Assembly: GCF_000419685.1 (NCBI RefSeq)
Contig: NZ_ATTM01000004.1
Location: 248,001 to 312,000, forward strand
From: Flavobacterium antarcticum DSM 19726
GTDB lineage: Bacteria > Bacteroidota > Bacteroidia > Flavobacteriales > Flavobacteriaceae
Direction of reading: 5' to 3'
DNA: 64,000 bases
In this document: positions 34,601-43,456 of the stretch, piece by piece
How the letters are laid out: the number at the start of each line of letters is the position of its first letter
Numbering within the stretch: position 1 is the stretch's first letter
Position numbers and translations under genes: made by a program
The notes under the pieces: generated by a model
Seen by the model: only the letters and a program-made list of their open reading frames with translations
What the model was told of the DNA's origin: nothing
The model's database searches: none

Positions 34601-37600
34601 ACTCTGATCTTGTAATTACCCGGTGCTAAATTAAGAGGAACTGAATATCCAAATGTAGTTGAATATTGACCAATTTCTGTACTGTATAGAGATTCTTGTG
34701 CATCCACAAAATCACCATCACCGTTAAGATCAATCCATGCTTTAATTAAAGCAGAGCCAACTGTATTTACCTTAATGTTAATTCCCTCTCCTTGAATTTG
34801 ACTTGGATGAGCACCTGAAGAGCTAAAATCTTGATAACCTCCTGACATATTAGTAGAAGTATTTTCAATATCATTTTGCGTACCTAGAAAGGTTACTTTC
34901 TTAATGTAAACAGTGTTACTGATGGTATTAGAGGGTACACACGTATTGGTAGGCACCGTACCACAATGCAATTCAATCTTGCCAATTAAAAATCTACGTG
35001 TATCACCACTTGTTCCCACTGATTCAATCACTAATTGAGAGCCAGCTGAAACACCTGTAAAAGTATGTAATACAGTACTGTAAGATGTAGTAGTATAAGT
35101 TCCAGAAGACACGAAATTAATTGTTGTAGACGCTCCTCCTAAGGTTATTTTTATAGGAATAGTAGCAGCGGACCAACCTTTTACTTTCATTTTTACAGTA
35201 ATGGTGCCTGAGAGACCGTATATGGCACTAGTCGTTTTTGATGTAATCACTCCATTTAGAGCATTTGTACTTAATCGCATTGCACCATTTTGCTGATAAA
35301 CGTTTGCATTTGTATTGAAGTCTGAGTTGCCAGACCATGCAGCACCTGAACCTGTCAATGCGATGTAAGATTGTTCAAAACAGGGAGGACTGGTTACAGT
35401 AAGAAGCGCCGCTGAAGAGGTCACCTGACCGCCACAAACTCCATTTACCAAAACACGGTACAAATATCCATTCATACCTAGCGTTGTTGCTGCAGTAGTA
35501 TATGATGCACTATTGGTTCCAATATTTGCCCAACTGGAACCTGTATTAACTTGCCACTGATAATTTAATCCTCCACCGTTTGCTGTGACACTAAACGTAT
35601 TTGTTGCACCTGTATAAACTGATGCGTTAGAAGGATTAGTGGTAATAGCCGTAACATCATTAACCGTTACTACCGTATTGGCGGCAACACTCCAACATCC
35701 CGTACCGTCAAATCTCGATCTCAGATAGAGTGTAGAAGTTCCTGGTGTAGTAACTACATAACTAGAAGCAGAATTAACAGCTCCCATTTCAGTGCCCGTT
35801 GCAGTAGTTTGCCAATACCATGTTTCACCCGCTGGTGCAGAGCCTACCTTTGTAACAGTTACACCTGCCGGCAAGCATTGAGGGGAGTTACTTATTGGAC
35901 TCGTTGGCGCCAGTGGAGCGGTACAACTTGCTGTAACAATGAGTTTAAAGTCTATAGCCTCTCCAAACGATACATTACCACAGCTAGAAGGATCAACAGC
36001 ACTATATACTGCTCTTATTCTCATTCTGTAATTACCCGGTGTGGTAGTAGATGGTACAGAAAATTCATCAATAAATCCCGCACTTGCAGACGTTCCAGAC
36101 GCAAAGACTTTTTCTCCCGCATCGTTAAAATCACCATTTTTATTAAAGTCAACCCAAATATTAAAACCGTGGGTTTCTGCACCTCCACTAGAATTGACAT
36201 AGGTTTCTGCAAATGTTAGGGACTGACCCGCTACTTGTGATACTGAATGTGTATTGTATAAGTTTCCATATCCATTGGCAGAAACTGTGTTGGAATTATA
36301 GACTATCGAGGTAGCGCCTTCTATTTCAAAATAATTAATTCTGTCTGAGTAAGTTGAGGAAGGCACACAAGCACTTACCGTTAATGTAACAACATTTGAG
36401 TTTACGGAACCACAAAGAGTGCTTGTTACTATAACTCTATAGTTCGTATCACTCATCGCAAGCGTAGTTCCAGATATAGAGTAGGATGCATTCGTTCCTA
36501 CTCCCGAAACGTTAACCCAAGAACCGCTAGCATCTGTTTGCCATTGGTAGCTATTTGCATTTGTTGCCACTACACTGAAAGTAGCTGTAGCGCCAGTTAC
36601 TACACTGACACTGACAGGTGCGGTAGTAATCGTTGGCGTTTTATTGATGACAACCGCCATATTCTTTGTGCCAGACGACCAGCAGTCACCGTTATAAATG
36701 CGTACGTGGTACGTACCAGAATTAACAACCGTTTTTGTGCTTGTAGCCGGAGATAGTATGCTGGTGCCTCCCGCGGTTGTTTGCCAATAAGCGGTTGACG
36801 CATCACTTCCCGTATACGTTAAGACGGTACTGTCGCAATTTGGTGTTGTGCCCGATATTATGCCAGTAGGATCTGTAGGAGGTGTACAAGCGACTATAAC
36901 ATTTATCATCATGTCAACAGTAACTCCATAAGTGCCAGAATAACAAGGGTTAGCGGTTGATTGTCCACTATCGGCTGTACCGATTCTCATTTTATGTAGA
37001 CCTAAATTTGCACCTACAGCAACGGTAAAATTGGTTGTTAATGTTGTTGGATTTGTTGATGCGGACAATCCAGAAAATACTTTCTCATTCGTACTGTTAA
37101 ATATTCCATCGTCGTTATAATCAATCCAAATATGAGCATCATATCCAAAACCTGTTGCAAAAGAAACTGATGAGTTTACTAATTGTCCTTGTGGTAATTC
37201 GGGAATTGAATTAGTGTAACTATAATAATTCACATCTGCGACAGGAAAGTTTGCAGAACCTACTATCACATTTGTAATCCCGCTACCGTCATTTGAGGTA
37301 GGAGATGAAGGGCAGTAATCAACTGTTAATAGTGCTACACTAGAAGTCACAGGGTTACAGGTGCCGTTAGAAACTACTACACGATACTGGTAGCCGTTCA
37401 TGGCTAAAGTGGTTGAGCCAGTTGTATACGAATTAGTTGTTCCACCGGTTCCACCCGATACATTTGCCCATCCACTACCTGAATTAACTTGCCATTGGTA
37501 TCCGGTTGCATTAGCAGGCATAGAAGTCGAAAATGTTGCTGTAGCACTAGCGCCAACTATTGCATCTGAAGGTTGCGTTACTATATTCACTTGATTATTT

Positions 37601-39876
37601 ACGGACACATTAAAGGTGGAGGTGTCTCCAGCAGCATTATACGAACGCACTCGAATGAAATAAGTCGTCCCCGAATTTAAACTTGCACTTGTAGTTAGTA
37701 TCTCGGGATTTGAAGTGGTGTTGGCCGATTGCACCGGAGTGGTTGATGCACATGAAACAAAATAAGAAACGTCTAAATCTCCGACAAAGTCCGATACTCT
37801 AATTGTACTCTTTCCCGTACAAGTAGGTGTGAATTTATACCATACATCTAGATAAGTGTCAATTGCTGGAGTAGTATTTGAACTTGTCATTTGTCCTGCC
37901 GTAACCGCTGCATTCACTGTCAAAGTAATTGCATTACTGCAATCATCATTCGCTGGTGGTGTGGTGGTAGTAAACGTATTTACTACACCATAGGTATAAG
38001 TAGTACCATCAAACAAATAAGGCTTAAAACTGTATTGTGTTGAATGGGTCAGTCCTGCGACTGCTTGAGTAAAAGCGCCTGCTGTTCCAGGAGAACCTGC
38101 TGTAATGTTGGTTACCCCGGCTCCGCCGATAAGTGGATTCGAATTTGTACCCGTTACCGAATACACAAATCCTTTTACCGTCGTATTTGGACAAACCCCA
38201 AATGTTGAAGCAGATGCTCCCAGTGTAGCCGTCGTATTTTTTACAAGTGTTGCCGCTACTGTAGTTACCGATGGAGTTACAGGAGTAATTCCCGTTCCTG
38301 ATAACGTACTCGTAACATTAGGTTGTGAACTACTAATTGTTACAGTAGCCGCTTTAACTCCCGATGTAGCTGGTGTAAATGTCACTGTATACGTTGCGGT
38401 TGCTCCTGCAGCGATACTTGTTGCTGATAAACTACTTACCACAAATTCTGGATTGTTCGAACCAACGGTAATGCCCGTTACAGTGGATGCACTATTATTA
38501 GTAATGGTATTGGTTTGAGAAGGTGCCGCAAAAGTAGGACAACTGGAACCGTGTGCAAGTGTTCCTGAAACGACTAAAGCTGGAGAAGTAGTAAAGTTGA
38601 CGACACTGCCATACGTATATGTAGCTCCATTTAACACATAAGCCCGGTAAGAATATTGCGTTGCTGCTAATAGAGTGTTCGCAGTGAAGCTGTAAGTACC
38701 AGACGATGTTCCCGCATCAGTAAAAGTAACAACACCACCTCCCGCATTAGTAGGCGTGGAATTGGTTGCAGTAACCGAATAAACAAATCCTCTTTGACTT
38801 ATGACTGGACAAGAACCTAGGCTAGTAACATTTCCATTTAGTACAGCCGATTTTGCAGTGATCGTGCCAACTGCAGAAGTAGTGACCGCTCCTAAAGCTA
38901 TTGCTGTTCCCGTTCCTGATAACGTACTCGTAGGCGTATTACTTCCAGACGTTGTACTTGCTGCAGTAATAGTAGCCGACTTGGCTCCCGCTGAGGAAGG
39001 GGTGAATGTTACCGTATAAGTAACCGTACCGCCACTTCCTGCAATCGTAGTTGAAGATAAACCACTCACAACAAATTGCGCATCACTGGACACTACCGTA
39101 ACACCCGCTGCCGCAGTTGTTCCCGTATTTGTAATCGTGTAGGTTTGAGTAGCTGCAGGAACTGTTGGACAACTTGTGCCATTATCAGTCGTGCCGGTTA
39201 TTGCTAAAACTGGATCTCCAGACGCTAGAGTGCCTTTCAACGAAACATCATCTAAACACCAGATTTCTCCCGCCGCGTTGTTAACGGCAACAATCTTTAC
39301 GTAGACATTAAGCCAGCCTGAAGGTACATTAATTAAAATCTTTGAAAATGCAGAGGCTCCTGTTTTAGTCACATTCAACCCCGTATATGTTTGCGTAATA
39401 GGAATTCCAGCCGTTGTTGTCAATAAACCAGTCCCATCCATACCCCATCTGATATTTGACCCCGAAGCATCTATTGTTACGTCGGCGGTAGTTGAAAATG
39501 TGTTTGTTTCAGAAAGAAATACTTCAAATGTGTCAGATGCCTCAATTCCATTACCAGTCGTTGTTGAAATTGAAGAATTCCATATTTCAACGAAACAGTT
39601 TGTGTATCCAGACGTTGAAACACCATCAGTGATAAATGTCGCACTTCCATTATTTAGCTGCCAAGACTTAAGACCGCTCTTAATTCTAGATGCGGGTGTA
39701 CCAGTATTTAAAGAAGAAGAAATAAAGTTATTCGAAGATGTATTCCAAGTTGGACTAGTTTCAGCCCCATTGAATGCTATTGTCGTCTGCCCCATCACCC
39801 CTCCACTCCACAACAAAACAACAAGCAAAGCAAAAAGGTTTCGGGTATTTTTCAAGTAAAGTAAAGTTGTTTTCAT
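31609..39876 (-). CDS. Giant T9SS-secreted multidomain surface protein
   Basis: About 2755 residues from ATG 39876 (MKTTLLYLKNTRNLFALLVVLLWSGGVMGQ, signal peptide). Rough order: lectin-like N-terminal domain; two choice-of-anchor/HYDIN-like domains (~220-325, ~430-530), each followed by a fibronectin-like unit; a pre-peptidase-like domain (~640-770); Ig-like units alternating with three GEVED domains carrying Asp-rich Ca loops (WIDYNDDGIFNSTNE, WVDFNKNGDFND, WIDLNGDGDFVD; ~855, ~1170, ~1645); a MAM/cleaved-adhesin-like region (~1900-2090); then a ~450-residue conserved T9SS region (WNLLGNPYPSAIDA, IQGRSLPFVNTD) and a C-terminal sorting domain ending KVKLSNGGVVTQKVF. Exported by the type IX system and probably surface-bound; an adhesive role is inferred. 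The frame is intact. Confidence 0.93.
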   Translation of the reverse strand: MKTTLLYLKNTRNLFALLVVLLWSGGVMGQTTIAFNGAETSPTWNTSSNNFISSSLNTGTPASRIKSGLKSWQLNNGSATFITDGVSTSGYTNCFVEIWNSSISTTTGNGIEASDTFEVFLSETNTFSTTADVTIDASGSNIRWGMDGTGLLTTTAGIPITQTYTGLNVTKTGASAFSKILINVPSGWLNVYVKIVAVNNAAGEIWCLDDVSLKGTLASGDPVLAITGTTDNGTSCPTVPAATQTYTITNTGTTAAAGVTVVSSDAQFVVSGLSSTTIAGSGGTVTYTVTFTPSSAGAKSATITAASTTSGSNTPTSTLSGTGTAIALGAVTTSAVGTITAKSAVLNGNVTSLGSCPVISQRGFVYSVTATNSTPTNAGGGVVTFTDAGTSSGTYSFTANTLLAATQYSYRAYVLNGATYTYGSVVNFTTSPALVVSGTLAHGSSCPTFAAPSQTNTITNNSASTVTGITVGSNNPEFVVSSLSATSIAAGATATYTVTFTPATSGVKAATVTISSSQPNVTSTLSGTGITPVTPSVTTVAATLVKNTTATLGASASTFGVCPNTTVKGFVYSVTGTNSNPLIGGAGVTNITAGSPGTAGAFTQAVAGLTHSTQYSFKPYLFDGTTYTYGVVNTFTTTTPPANDDCSNAITLTVNAAVTAGQMTSSNTTPAIDTYLDVWYKFTPTCTGKSTIRVSDFVGDLDVSYFVSCASTTPVQSANTTSNPEILTTSASLNSGTTYFIRVRSYNAAGDTSTFNVSVNNQVNIVTQPSDAIVGASATATFSTSMPANATGYQWQVNSGSGWANVSGGTGGTTNSYTTGSTTLAMNGYQYRVVVSNGTCNPVTSSVALLTVDYCPSSPTSNDGSGITNVIVGSANFPVADVNYYSYTNSIPELPQGQLVNSSVSFATGFGYDAHIWIDYNDDGIFNSTNEKVFSGLSASTNPTTLTTNFTVAVGANLGLHKMRIGTADSGQSTANPCYSGTYGVTVDMMINVIVACTPPTDPTGIISGTTPNCDSTVLTYTGSDASTAYWQTTAGGTSILSPATSTKTVVNSGTYHVRIYNGDCWSSGTKNMAVVINKTPTITTAPVSVSVVTGATATFSVVATNANSYQWQTDASGSWVNVSGVGTNASYSISGTTLAMSDTNYRVIVTSTLCGSVNSNVVTLTVSACVPSSTYSDRINYFEIEGATSIVYNSNTVSANGYGNLYNTHSVSQVAGQSLTFAETYVNSSGGAETHGFNIWVDFNKNGDFNDAGEKVFASGTSASAGFIDEFSVPSTTTPGNYRMRIRAVYSAVDPSSCGNVSFGEAIDFKLIVTASCTAPLAPTSPISNSPQCLPAGVTVTKVGSAPAGETWYWQTTATGTEMGAVNSASSYVVTTPGTSTLYLRSRFDGTGCWSVAANTVVTVNDVTAITTNPSNASVYTGATNTFSVTANGGGLNYQWQVNTGSSWANIGTNSASYTTAATTLGMNGYLYRVLVNGVCGGQVTSSAALLTVTSPPCFEQSYIALTGSGAAWSGNSDFNTNANVYQQNGAMRLSTNALNGVITSKTTSAIYGLSGTITVKMKVKGWSAATIPIKITLGGASTTINFVSSGTYTTTSYSTVLHTFTGVSAGSQLVIESVGTSGDTRRFLIGKIELHCGTVPTNTCVPSNTISNTVYIKKVTFLGTQNDIENTSTNMSGGYQDFSSSGAHPSQIQGEGINIKVNTVGSALIKAWIDLNGDGDFVDAQESLYSTEIGQYSTTFGYSVPLNLAPGNYKIRVRVEDYTVSLPNYDFGSCDDLTSAGETEDYLLTVIARCSADIATVTNKERCGSGTVSLEASTVSPGVTEFRWFTSAVGGSYTTSTVNSNATLFETPVIATTTVYYVAAFNGSCETQVRKAVTATVKEVPEISFSPASPISCGESEPIELTAQDTVETVYLLSENFDTGTLATSAFEGTVLYDNGTSINAVSNWAQKSSIFIPQDSELAWLPAISSGFGANKFAFATSDVGQVASEVYYTVDNVLQMKTGINTMSFESLTMNFRIYFSRYLAAGSNPDKEYVSVEVSVNGGATFTPLATPIKYSTSQGNPGNFALKTIDISSYKNQANLKFRIRYRTDTWADGVAVDDIAIYGSKKLTASYSWSGTDVSVYTDAALQNIYTPGTAIAKVYVVPKIALLELPNFNIDITTTLTNGCTLFQSIPVTNNAKIWAGTSDTSWSNPSNWKPAGVPSSTNCIIIPDILAVPVISGGATVTGKTLTVKNNAVVNVPSASTLTIMEGINVNTGGTLEIFDGGSLIQVANVENSSANNNLGSIKMHRITKPMLRYDYSYWSSPIYGNNNSIPDIGEFTLNNLSPNTLQDKYYSWNGGWVMHYGGNVEMNPGKGYIVRAPQSYNIAGIPNQYAATLIGKPNNGTVRTTIAAASTSWNLLGNPYPSAIDATMLLAQNPNMGGTLYFWTHNTPVGGGVLSYTPNDYASWNGTGGAATKPAPSSESPLTGFNADVPSGYIAAGQAFFVSGNDAGSEVVFNNDMRFGGANNNQFFKPMPTQPVDNWATTGKHRVWLNMKGVEKGFNQILVGYIENATNGYDNRYDGESFGGNFITFYSILENKNLVIQGRSLPFVNTDTVPLGYQTTLTGNLIISIDQVDGLLNGQDIYLQDNLLNVIHDLKASDYTFATIPGTFNTRFVLRYMPQETLDNPTFNEQIKGVVIRKNDAILHVSSPFEIIHTVSVYDITGRLVFEKTNCNTNTFDASHIVYADQTLIVKVKLSNGGVVTQKVF

Positions 39877-40434
39877 AATCGTATGATTTAAAAAAGTTCG
39901 GAAGTAGGGCAATGCGTTGGTGCGGCACGTTGTGGAGGCAGGTCGGTATTGAAACTTCTGTATCAGTTATGGGTAGGTTACTAATTAATTGCTGTTTAGG
40001 TATTCTAACGGTTAGAAGAGTGGAGAAATGGAGTATAGATAATGGATGTATTAGGCTTTAAAACCTGTCATTTTCGAAAGCAAATTTATAAGAAATTTGC
40101 TTTTATTTAACAAAAAACAGATAATGGTTGTGTTAAATTTTTTGTTTTTCGATGAACTGTATACTAATACCGATGAATTACACTAATTTGATGTGTTTTG
40201 ACTTTACGTTTTTGTTTTTTACTGTAGGCATTGAAGTTAAAAATAACCAACTGATTAACATATTTAAGACAAATATTGTTTACACAGTAAACTTAATTAT
40301 AAATTAAATCTAAAATATTTATAAAAAAAGTAGCGTACTGTTAATAACTGTGTTCATAACATTATTGACCGGATTAAATTTAACATTAACCTAATCAATA
40401 CTTTAGCTCTAATTAATATTAAAAATTATAAACC
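39877..40434. other. Gene-free stretch with one hairpin
   Basis: About 560 bp between the T9SS gene and the next gene. AAAGCAAATTT (40077-40087) and AAATTTGCTTT (40093-40103) form a perfect 11-bp hairpin with a 5-nt loop. Around 40014-40045 there is a purine-rich GGAG/ATGGA tract. TACTTTAG (40399-40406) is a near match to TAnnTTTG for the downstream gene. No coding sequence is convincing. Confidence 0.5.
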
Positions 40435-40914
40435 ATGTCAAATTTAAATGAAAACAGAATCGACACCGTACTTACTGATGCGGTACTTACCACAATCACC
40501 AATGCGATTAAAGCAATCGCAGACAACATTCCCAATGTGACACTAGCTGATGTTCAGAGAAACGAATTGCTTTCAATGGATGTTGACAATCTTGTTTTTG
40601 CTAATGATACGTTTGCCGAACTTGAAAATCTAGGCCCTGAAATCATGCCGGGCTACATTAATGCAGATCGATTTCGGAAAGATCTTGAAATCAGAGCACA
40701 AATGGACCGTATTGAATCTAAATTACTCAGTGTTGTTCAAATGGTTTCAGATTGCAAACGCGTCGCGGCACACGAGGCACTCTCCACGGCACTTTCCGTG
40801 TATCACATTATTAAAGCAGCTGATAAAGCCGGTATCGTAGGTGCCAGACAATCAAACGTCAAATTAAAAAAACGCTTCGACAAGATCGGCGGCCGTGCTC
40901 CGGAACAACTATAA
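40435..40914 (+). CDS. Orphan 159-residue protein
   Basis: The predominantly alpha-helical product starts MSNLNENRIDTVLTDAVLTTITNAI and ends in a basic tail (SNVKLKKRFDKIGGRAPEQL). There are no signal peptide, Cys pairs or enzyme motifs. The middle (DLEIRAQMDRIESKLLSVVQMVSDCKRVAAHEALSTALSVYHIIKAA) could form a helical bundle. I do not recognise a family. It has its own terminator and is followed by an HTH regulator gene with operator-like repeats. A mobile or phage-derived origin is possible but unsupported. Confidence 0.7.
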   Translation: MSNLNENRIDTVLTDAVLTTITNAIKAIADNIPNVTLADVQRNELLSMDVDNLVFANDTFAELENLGPEIMPGYINADRFRKDLEIRAQMDRIESKLLSVVQMVSDCKRVAAHEALSTALSVYHIIKAADKAGIVGARQSNVKLKKRFDKIGGRAPEQL

Positions 40915-40950
40915 TTCAAAACCGTTACGCTCGTTTAGTACCGTATTAAG

Positions 40951-40979
40951 ACCAATCGCTATTAGATTGGTTTTTTTTA
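40951..40979 (+). terminator. Terminator after the orphan gene
   Basis: ACCAATC (40951-40957) and GATTGGT (40965-40971) pair perfectly, followed by eight T. Confidence 0.85.
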
Positions 40980-41020
40980 AGTAAATGTGACGCGTTTTGC
41001 AGCATTCTATAATCAATATA

Positions 41021-41180
41021 AAGTATAGTATACTTCATAATTTGTACATTTATAAGCAATAAAAGACATAGAATACGCCATTTTGATGTATTCTATACTT
41101 TACAATAATGATCAAATACATTATTTTGATGTATATGATACTGCATTTTCATACAAGTATTATTCACTTTGCATACTTTT
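41021..41180. promoter_or_regulatory. Cluster of short inverted repeats before the HTH gene
   Basis: Several dyads are packed here: AAGTATA-G-TATACTT (41021-41035), ATAGAATAC (41069-41077) with GTATTCTAT (41088-41096), and ATACAT with ATGTAT (about 41116-41134). The element ATACTKY recurs five times. TTTTGATGTAT occurs twice, 44 bp apart. The spacing suggests several operator sites for a DNA-binding protein, perhaps the HTH regulator downstream. Confidence 0.5.
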
Positions 41181-41226
41181 ATACTGCAAAACACAGCAAT
41201 TTAATCCATTTAAAAATTTTAAAGCC

Positions 41227-41586
41227 ATGAGAAAAGAAAATACCCTAGGCGAACAAGCTTCGCCAGATGTGGGTTTGTTGTTAGAACGTTTTATAAAGGA
41301 GCGTCGGATTTTTAAAAGTGCGCTGGCGCGAAAATTACGAGTGCGTCCGCAAACGGTGCAAACCTACTTGAAGAAATCCACTATGCAGAGCGAGACGATT
41401 TGGCAATTGAGTGTAGCGCTGCAACACAATTTCCTCCAAGACCTTGCTGATCAACTGCCTAAAGAATTTTCGACGTACGTGACGAAAGACACCTCGCTGC
41501 AAGAGAAATGTGCGGCACTTGAAGAGGAACTTAAAATTACAAAAGCCCAATTAGCAGTTTTGAAGGAATTGATGCAGAGGGGATAA
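41227..41586 (+). CDS. HTH-type regulator with C-terminal coiled coil
   Basis: The 119-residue product reads from ATG 41227 (MRKENTLGEQASPDVGLLLERFIKERRIFKSALARKLRVRPQTVQTYLKKS). The longer frame upstream runs through the operator-like repeats and has no motif. FKSALARKLRVRPQTVQTYLKKSTMQSETIWQLSVAL is an XRE/Cro-like helix-turn-helix at about 29-65. A heptad-like C terminus follows (LQEKCAALEEELKITKAQLAVLKELM, about 90-115) that could dimerise it. Autoregulation through the upstream dyads is inferred. Confidence 0.8.
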   Translation: MRKENTLGEQASPDVGLLLERFIKERRIFKSALARKLRVRPQTVQTYLKKSTMQSETIWQLSVALQHNFLQDLADQLPKEFSTYVTKDTSLQEKCAALEEELKITKAQLAVLKELMQRG

Positions 41587-41596
41587 TTATGCCTGA

Positions 41597-41801
41597 GATT
41601 ATGCTAATTTATGTGATTTGTATTGCTTGTATTTAAGAATAGAATGACACAGATTATTTTAATTTCTCTGATCTGTGTTGCTTTTATAGCACAATAGAAC
41701 GACACAGATTGCCACAGATTATTTTAATTTCTCTGATTTCTCAAATTTCTCAAATTTCTCAAATTTCTCATATCTGTGTTGCTTCTTTATAGTAATGTAA
41801 C
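41597..41801. repeat. Three imperfect tandem repeats of 55 bp, one with a 9-bp expansion
   Basis: Units at 41597-41651 and 41652-41706 are each exactly 55 bp and about 78 percent identical, running from GATTAT to GACACA. A third starts at 41707 but is interrupted by an array of TTTCTCAAA 9-mers (about 41737-41770) before resuming with ATCTGTGTTGCTT. CACAGAT and ATCTGTG in units 2 and 3 can pair. The remaining ~170 bp before the next gene is pyrimidine-rich and holds no gene. Confidence 0.8.
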
Positions 41802-41972
41802 TACAGCTTTCTAGAAAAAGACACACACTGCACACATTGATACGGATCATTTAAATGATTATTGCCTACTCTTTCCTCTATATTCTATACTCTAAATTCC
41901 ATATTCTCACCTCCATTCTCTATCCTCCATCACCAACTTTTTTGGAACAATCCTTGCAGGAGGATTTGAACG

Positions 41973-43370
41973 ATGAAAAACAAATTATACGCAATAGTCG
42001 ATATTGAGACCACCGGTGGCAACGCCAGCCACAGCAGGATTACAGAGATTGCGATTATTATTTACGACGGCGAAAAAATAATAGACCGCTGGGAATCGCT
42101 CGTCAACCCCCAAAAATTTATTCCGCCTGCCATTTTTGCACTGACAGGAATTAACAACGACATGGTTCAAGACGCGCCTACTTTTGACGCCATTTCTGAT
42201 ATCGTTTTTGAAATGCTCAACGACCGGATTTTCGTAGCTCATAATGTCAATTTTGATTACTCCTTTGTCCGCCACGAATTAGAAGTTGCAGGTTTAAAAT
42301 GGACGGCACCAAAATTGTGTACCGTTAGAGCAGCTCGAAAAATCAAACCCGGACTTCCCTCTTACAGCTTAGGTAGGCTGTGCAACTCCTTAGCCATTAA
42401 ACTTGAAAACCGCCACCGTGCAGGAGGTGATGCGGATGCTACCACTATTTTGCTTTCAAAATTATTAGTATGGGACGCGAATGGTGAAATTGATAAAATG
42501 ATCAAGAAAACGGCCGAAGACCAACGCTTACCGCCTAATTTACCGCCGGAAGATTTTGCTGCTTTACCGGAAAAACCAGGTGTGTACTATTTTTATAATG
42601 AACTGAAAAAGGTAATTTATGTAGGCAAAGCCGTTCACCTTAAAAAACGAGTCGCTTCTCATTTCAGCGGCCATAAAATTACCCCGCAAAGGCAAAATTT
42701 TTTACGTGAAATTCATTCTATTTCCTTTGAAGTATGCGGCACTGAACTCATGGCACTTATATTAGAATGTACGGAGATCAAGCATCTGTGGCCCATTCAC
42801 AACCGTGTTTTAAAGCGTTTTGAACCCAAATGCGGATTGTTTACTTACGAAGCCCGAAACGGGTATCAGTATTTAGCGGTGGGAATTGTGACTAAAAACC
42901 AAGCTTGTATTGAAACCTTTACCAGTACTGCTCAAGCGATTGAGTTGTTGAGGGAACTTGCTGCTCAATTTGAAATTGATTACCGTTTTTGTAAATATGG
43001 AAGTCCGGGCATAGGTGAAAATCAGTTTCCGCTATTCGATGCTGCACTACCAGATGTAGATGTGCACAACAGCCAAGTTGAACATGCTGTTGCTTTTTAC
43101 TTAAAATCGAGGCCTACTTTTGCCCTCATTGACAAAGGACGAACGAACGACGAAGCAAGTTGCATTTACATTGAAGATGGTCGGCTTTATGGTATGGGTT
43201 ATTTTCCCATAGACACTGCAATTACCGACATTTCGCAATTAAAAGACCACGTGGAATTGTATCCGTCTAATCACTATCTGATGCAATTGATTACTAATTT
43301 TGCTGCGAAGAACCCAAGTAAAGTAAAGTGGAATCTTACTACTACTCTAAAAGAAATCGGCTGGATCTAA
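41973..43370 (+). CDS. DnaQ-like exonuclease fused to GIY-YIG (Cho/UvrC-like) nuclease
   Basis: A 465-residue two-enzyme protein. Residues about 1-170 are a DEDDh 3'-5' exonuclease (DIETTG with D10/E12, AHNVNFDYSFV, and HRAGGDADAT with the last Asp). Residues about 195-285 are a GIY-YIG domain (PGVYYFYNELKKVIYVGKAVHLKKRVASHF, with the Glu in LECTEIKHL). The remaining ~180 residues are unassigned. The fusion resembles the polC-epsilon/UvrC-type proteins of Bacteroidetes and the Cho nuclease. Likely role: DNA repair. It lies downstream of a repeat-rich leader. Confidence 0.92.
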   Translation: MKNKLYAIVDIETTGGNASHSRITEIAIIIYDGEKIIDRWESLVNPQKFIPPAIFALTGINNDMVQDAPTFDAISDIVFEMLNDRIFVAHNVNFDYSFVRHELEVAGLKWTAPKLCTVRAARKIKPGLPSYSLGRLCNSLAIKLENRHRAGGDADATTILLSKLLVWDANGEIDKMIKKTAEDQRLPPNLPPEDFAALPEKPGVYYFYNELKKVIYVGKAVHLKKRVASHFSGHKITPQRQNFLREIHSISFEVCGTELMALILECTEIKHLWPIHNRVLKRFEPKCGLFTYEARNGYQYLAVGIVTKNQACIETFTSTAQAIELLRELAAQFEIDYRFCKYGSPGIGENQFPLFDAALPDVDVHNSQVEHAVAFYLKSRPTFALIDKGRTNDEASCIYIEDGRLYGMGYFPIDTAITDISQLKDHVELYPSNHYLMQLITNFAAKNPSKVKWNLTTTLKEIGWI

Positions 43371-43456
43371 GTGTTAGTACGTTTTATAAGTAGAATGTTT
43401 CTTTATAATTGGTAACACCTTTTAGTGGTTCTTTCTCAAGCGTATGCTCAAAGCAA

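Noticed and set aside
33002..39859. Several plus-strand frames of 60-140 codons opposite the T9SS gene
   Set aside because: They lie fully within an intact, motif-rich gene on the other strand, are rich in Val/Thr/Pro from antisense of Ser/Thr/Gly repeats, and show no domain of their own.
40077..40103. 11-bp hairpin as a terminator
   Set aside because: It is AT-rich, followed by TTATTT and not a clean T run, and no plus-strand gene ends before it.
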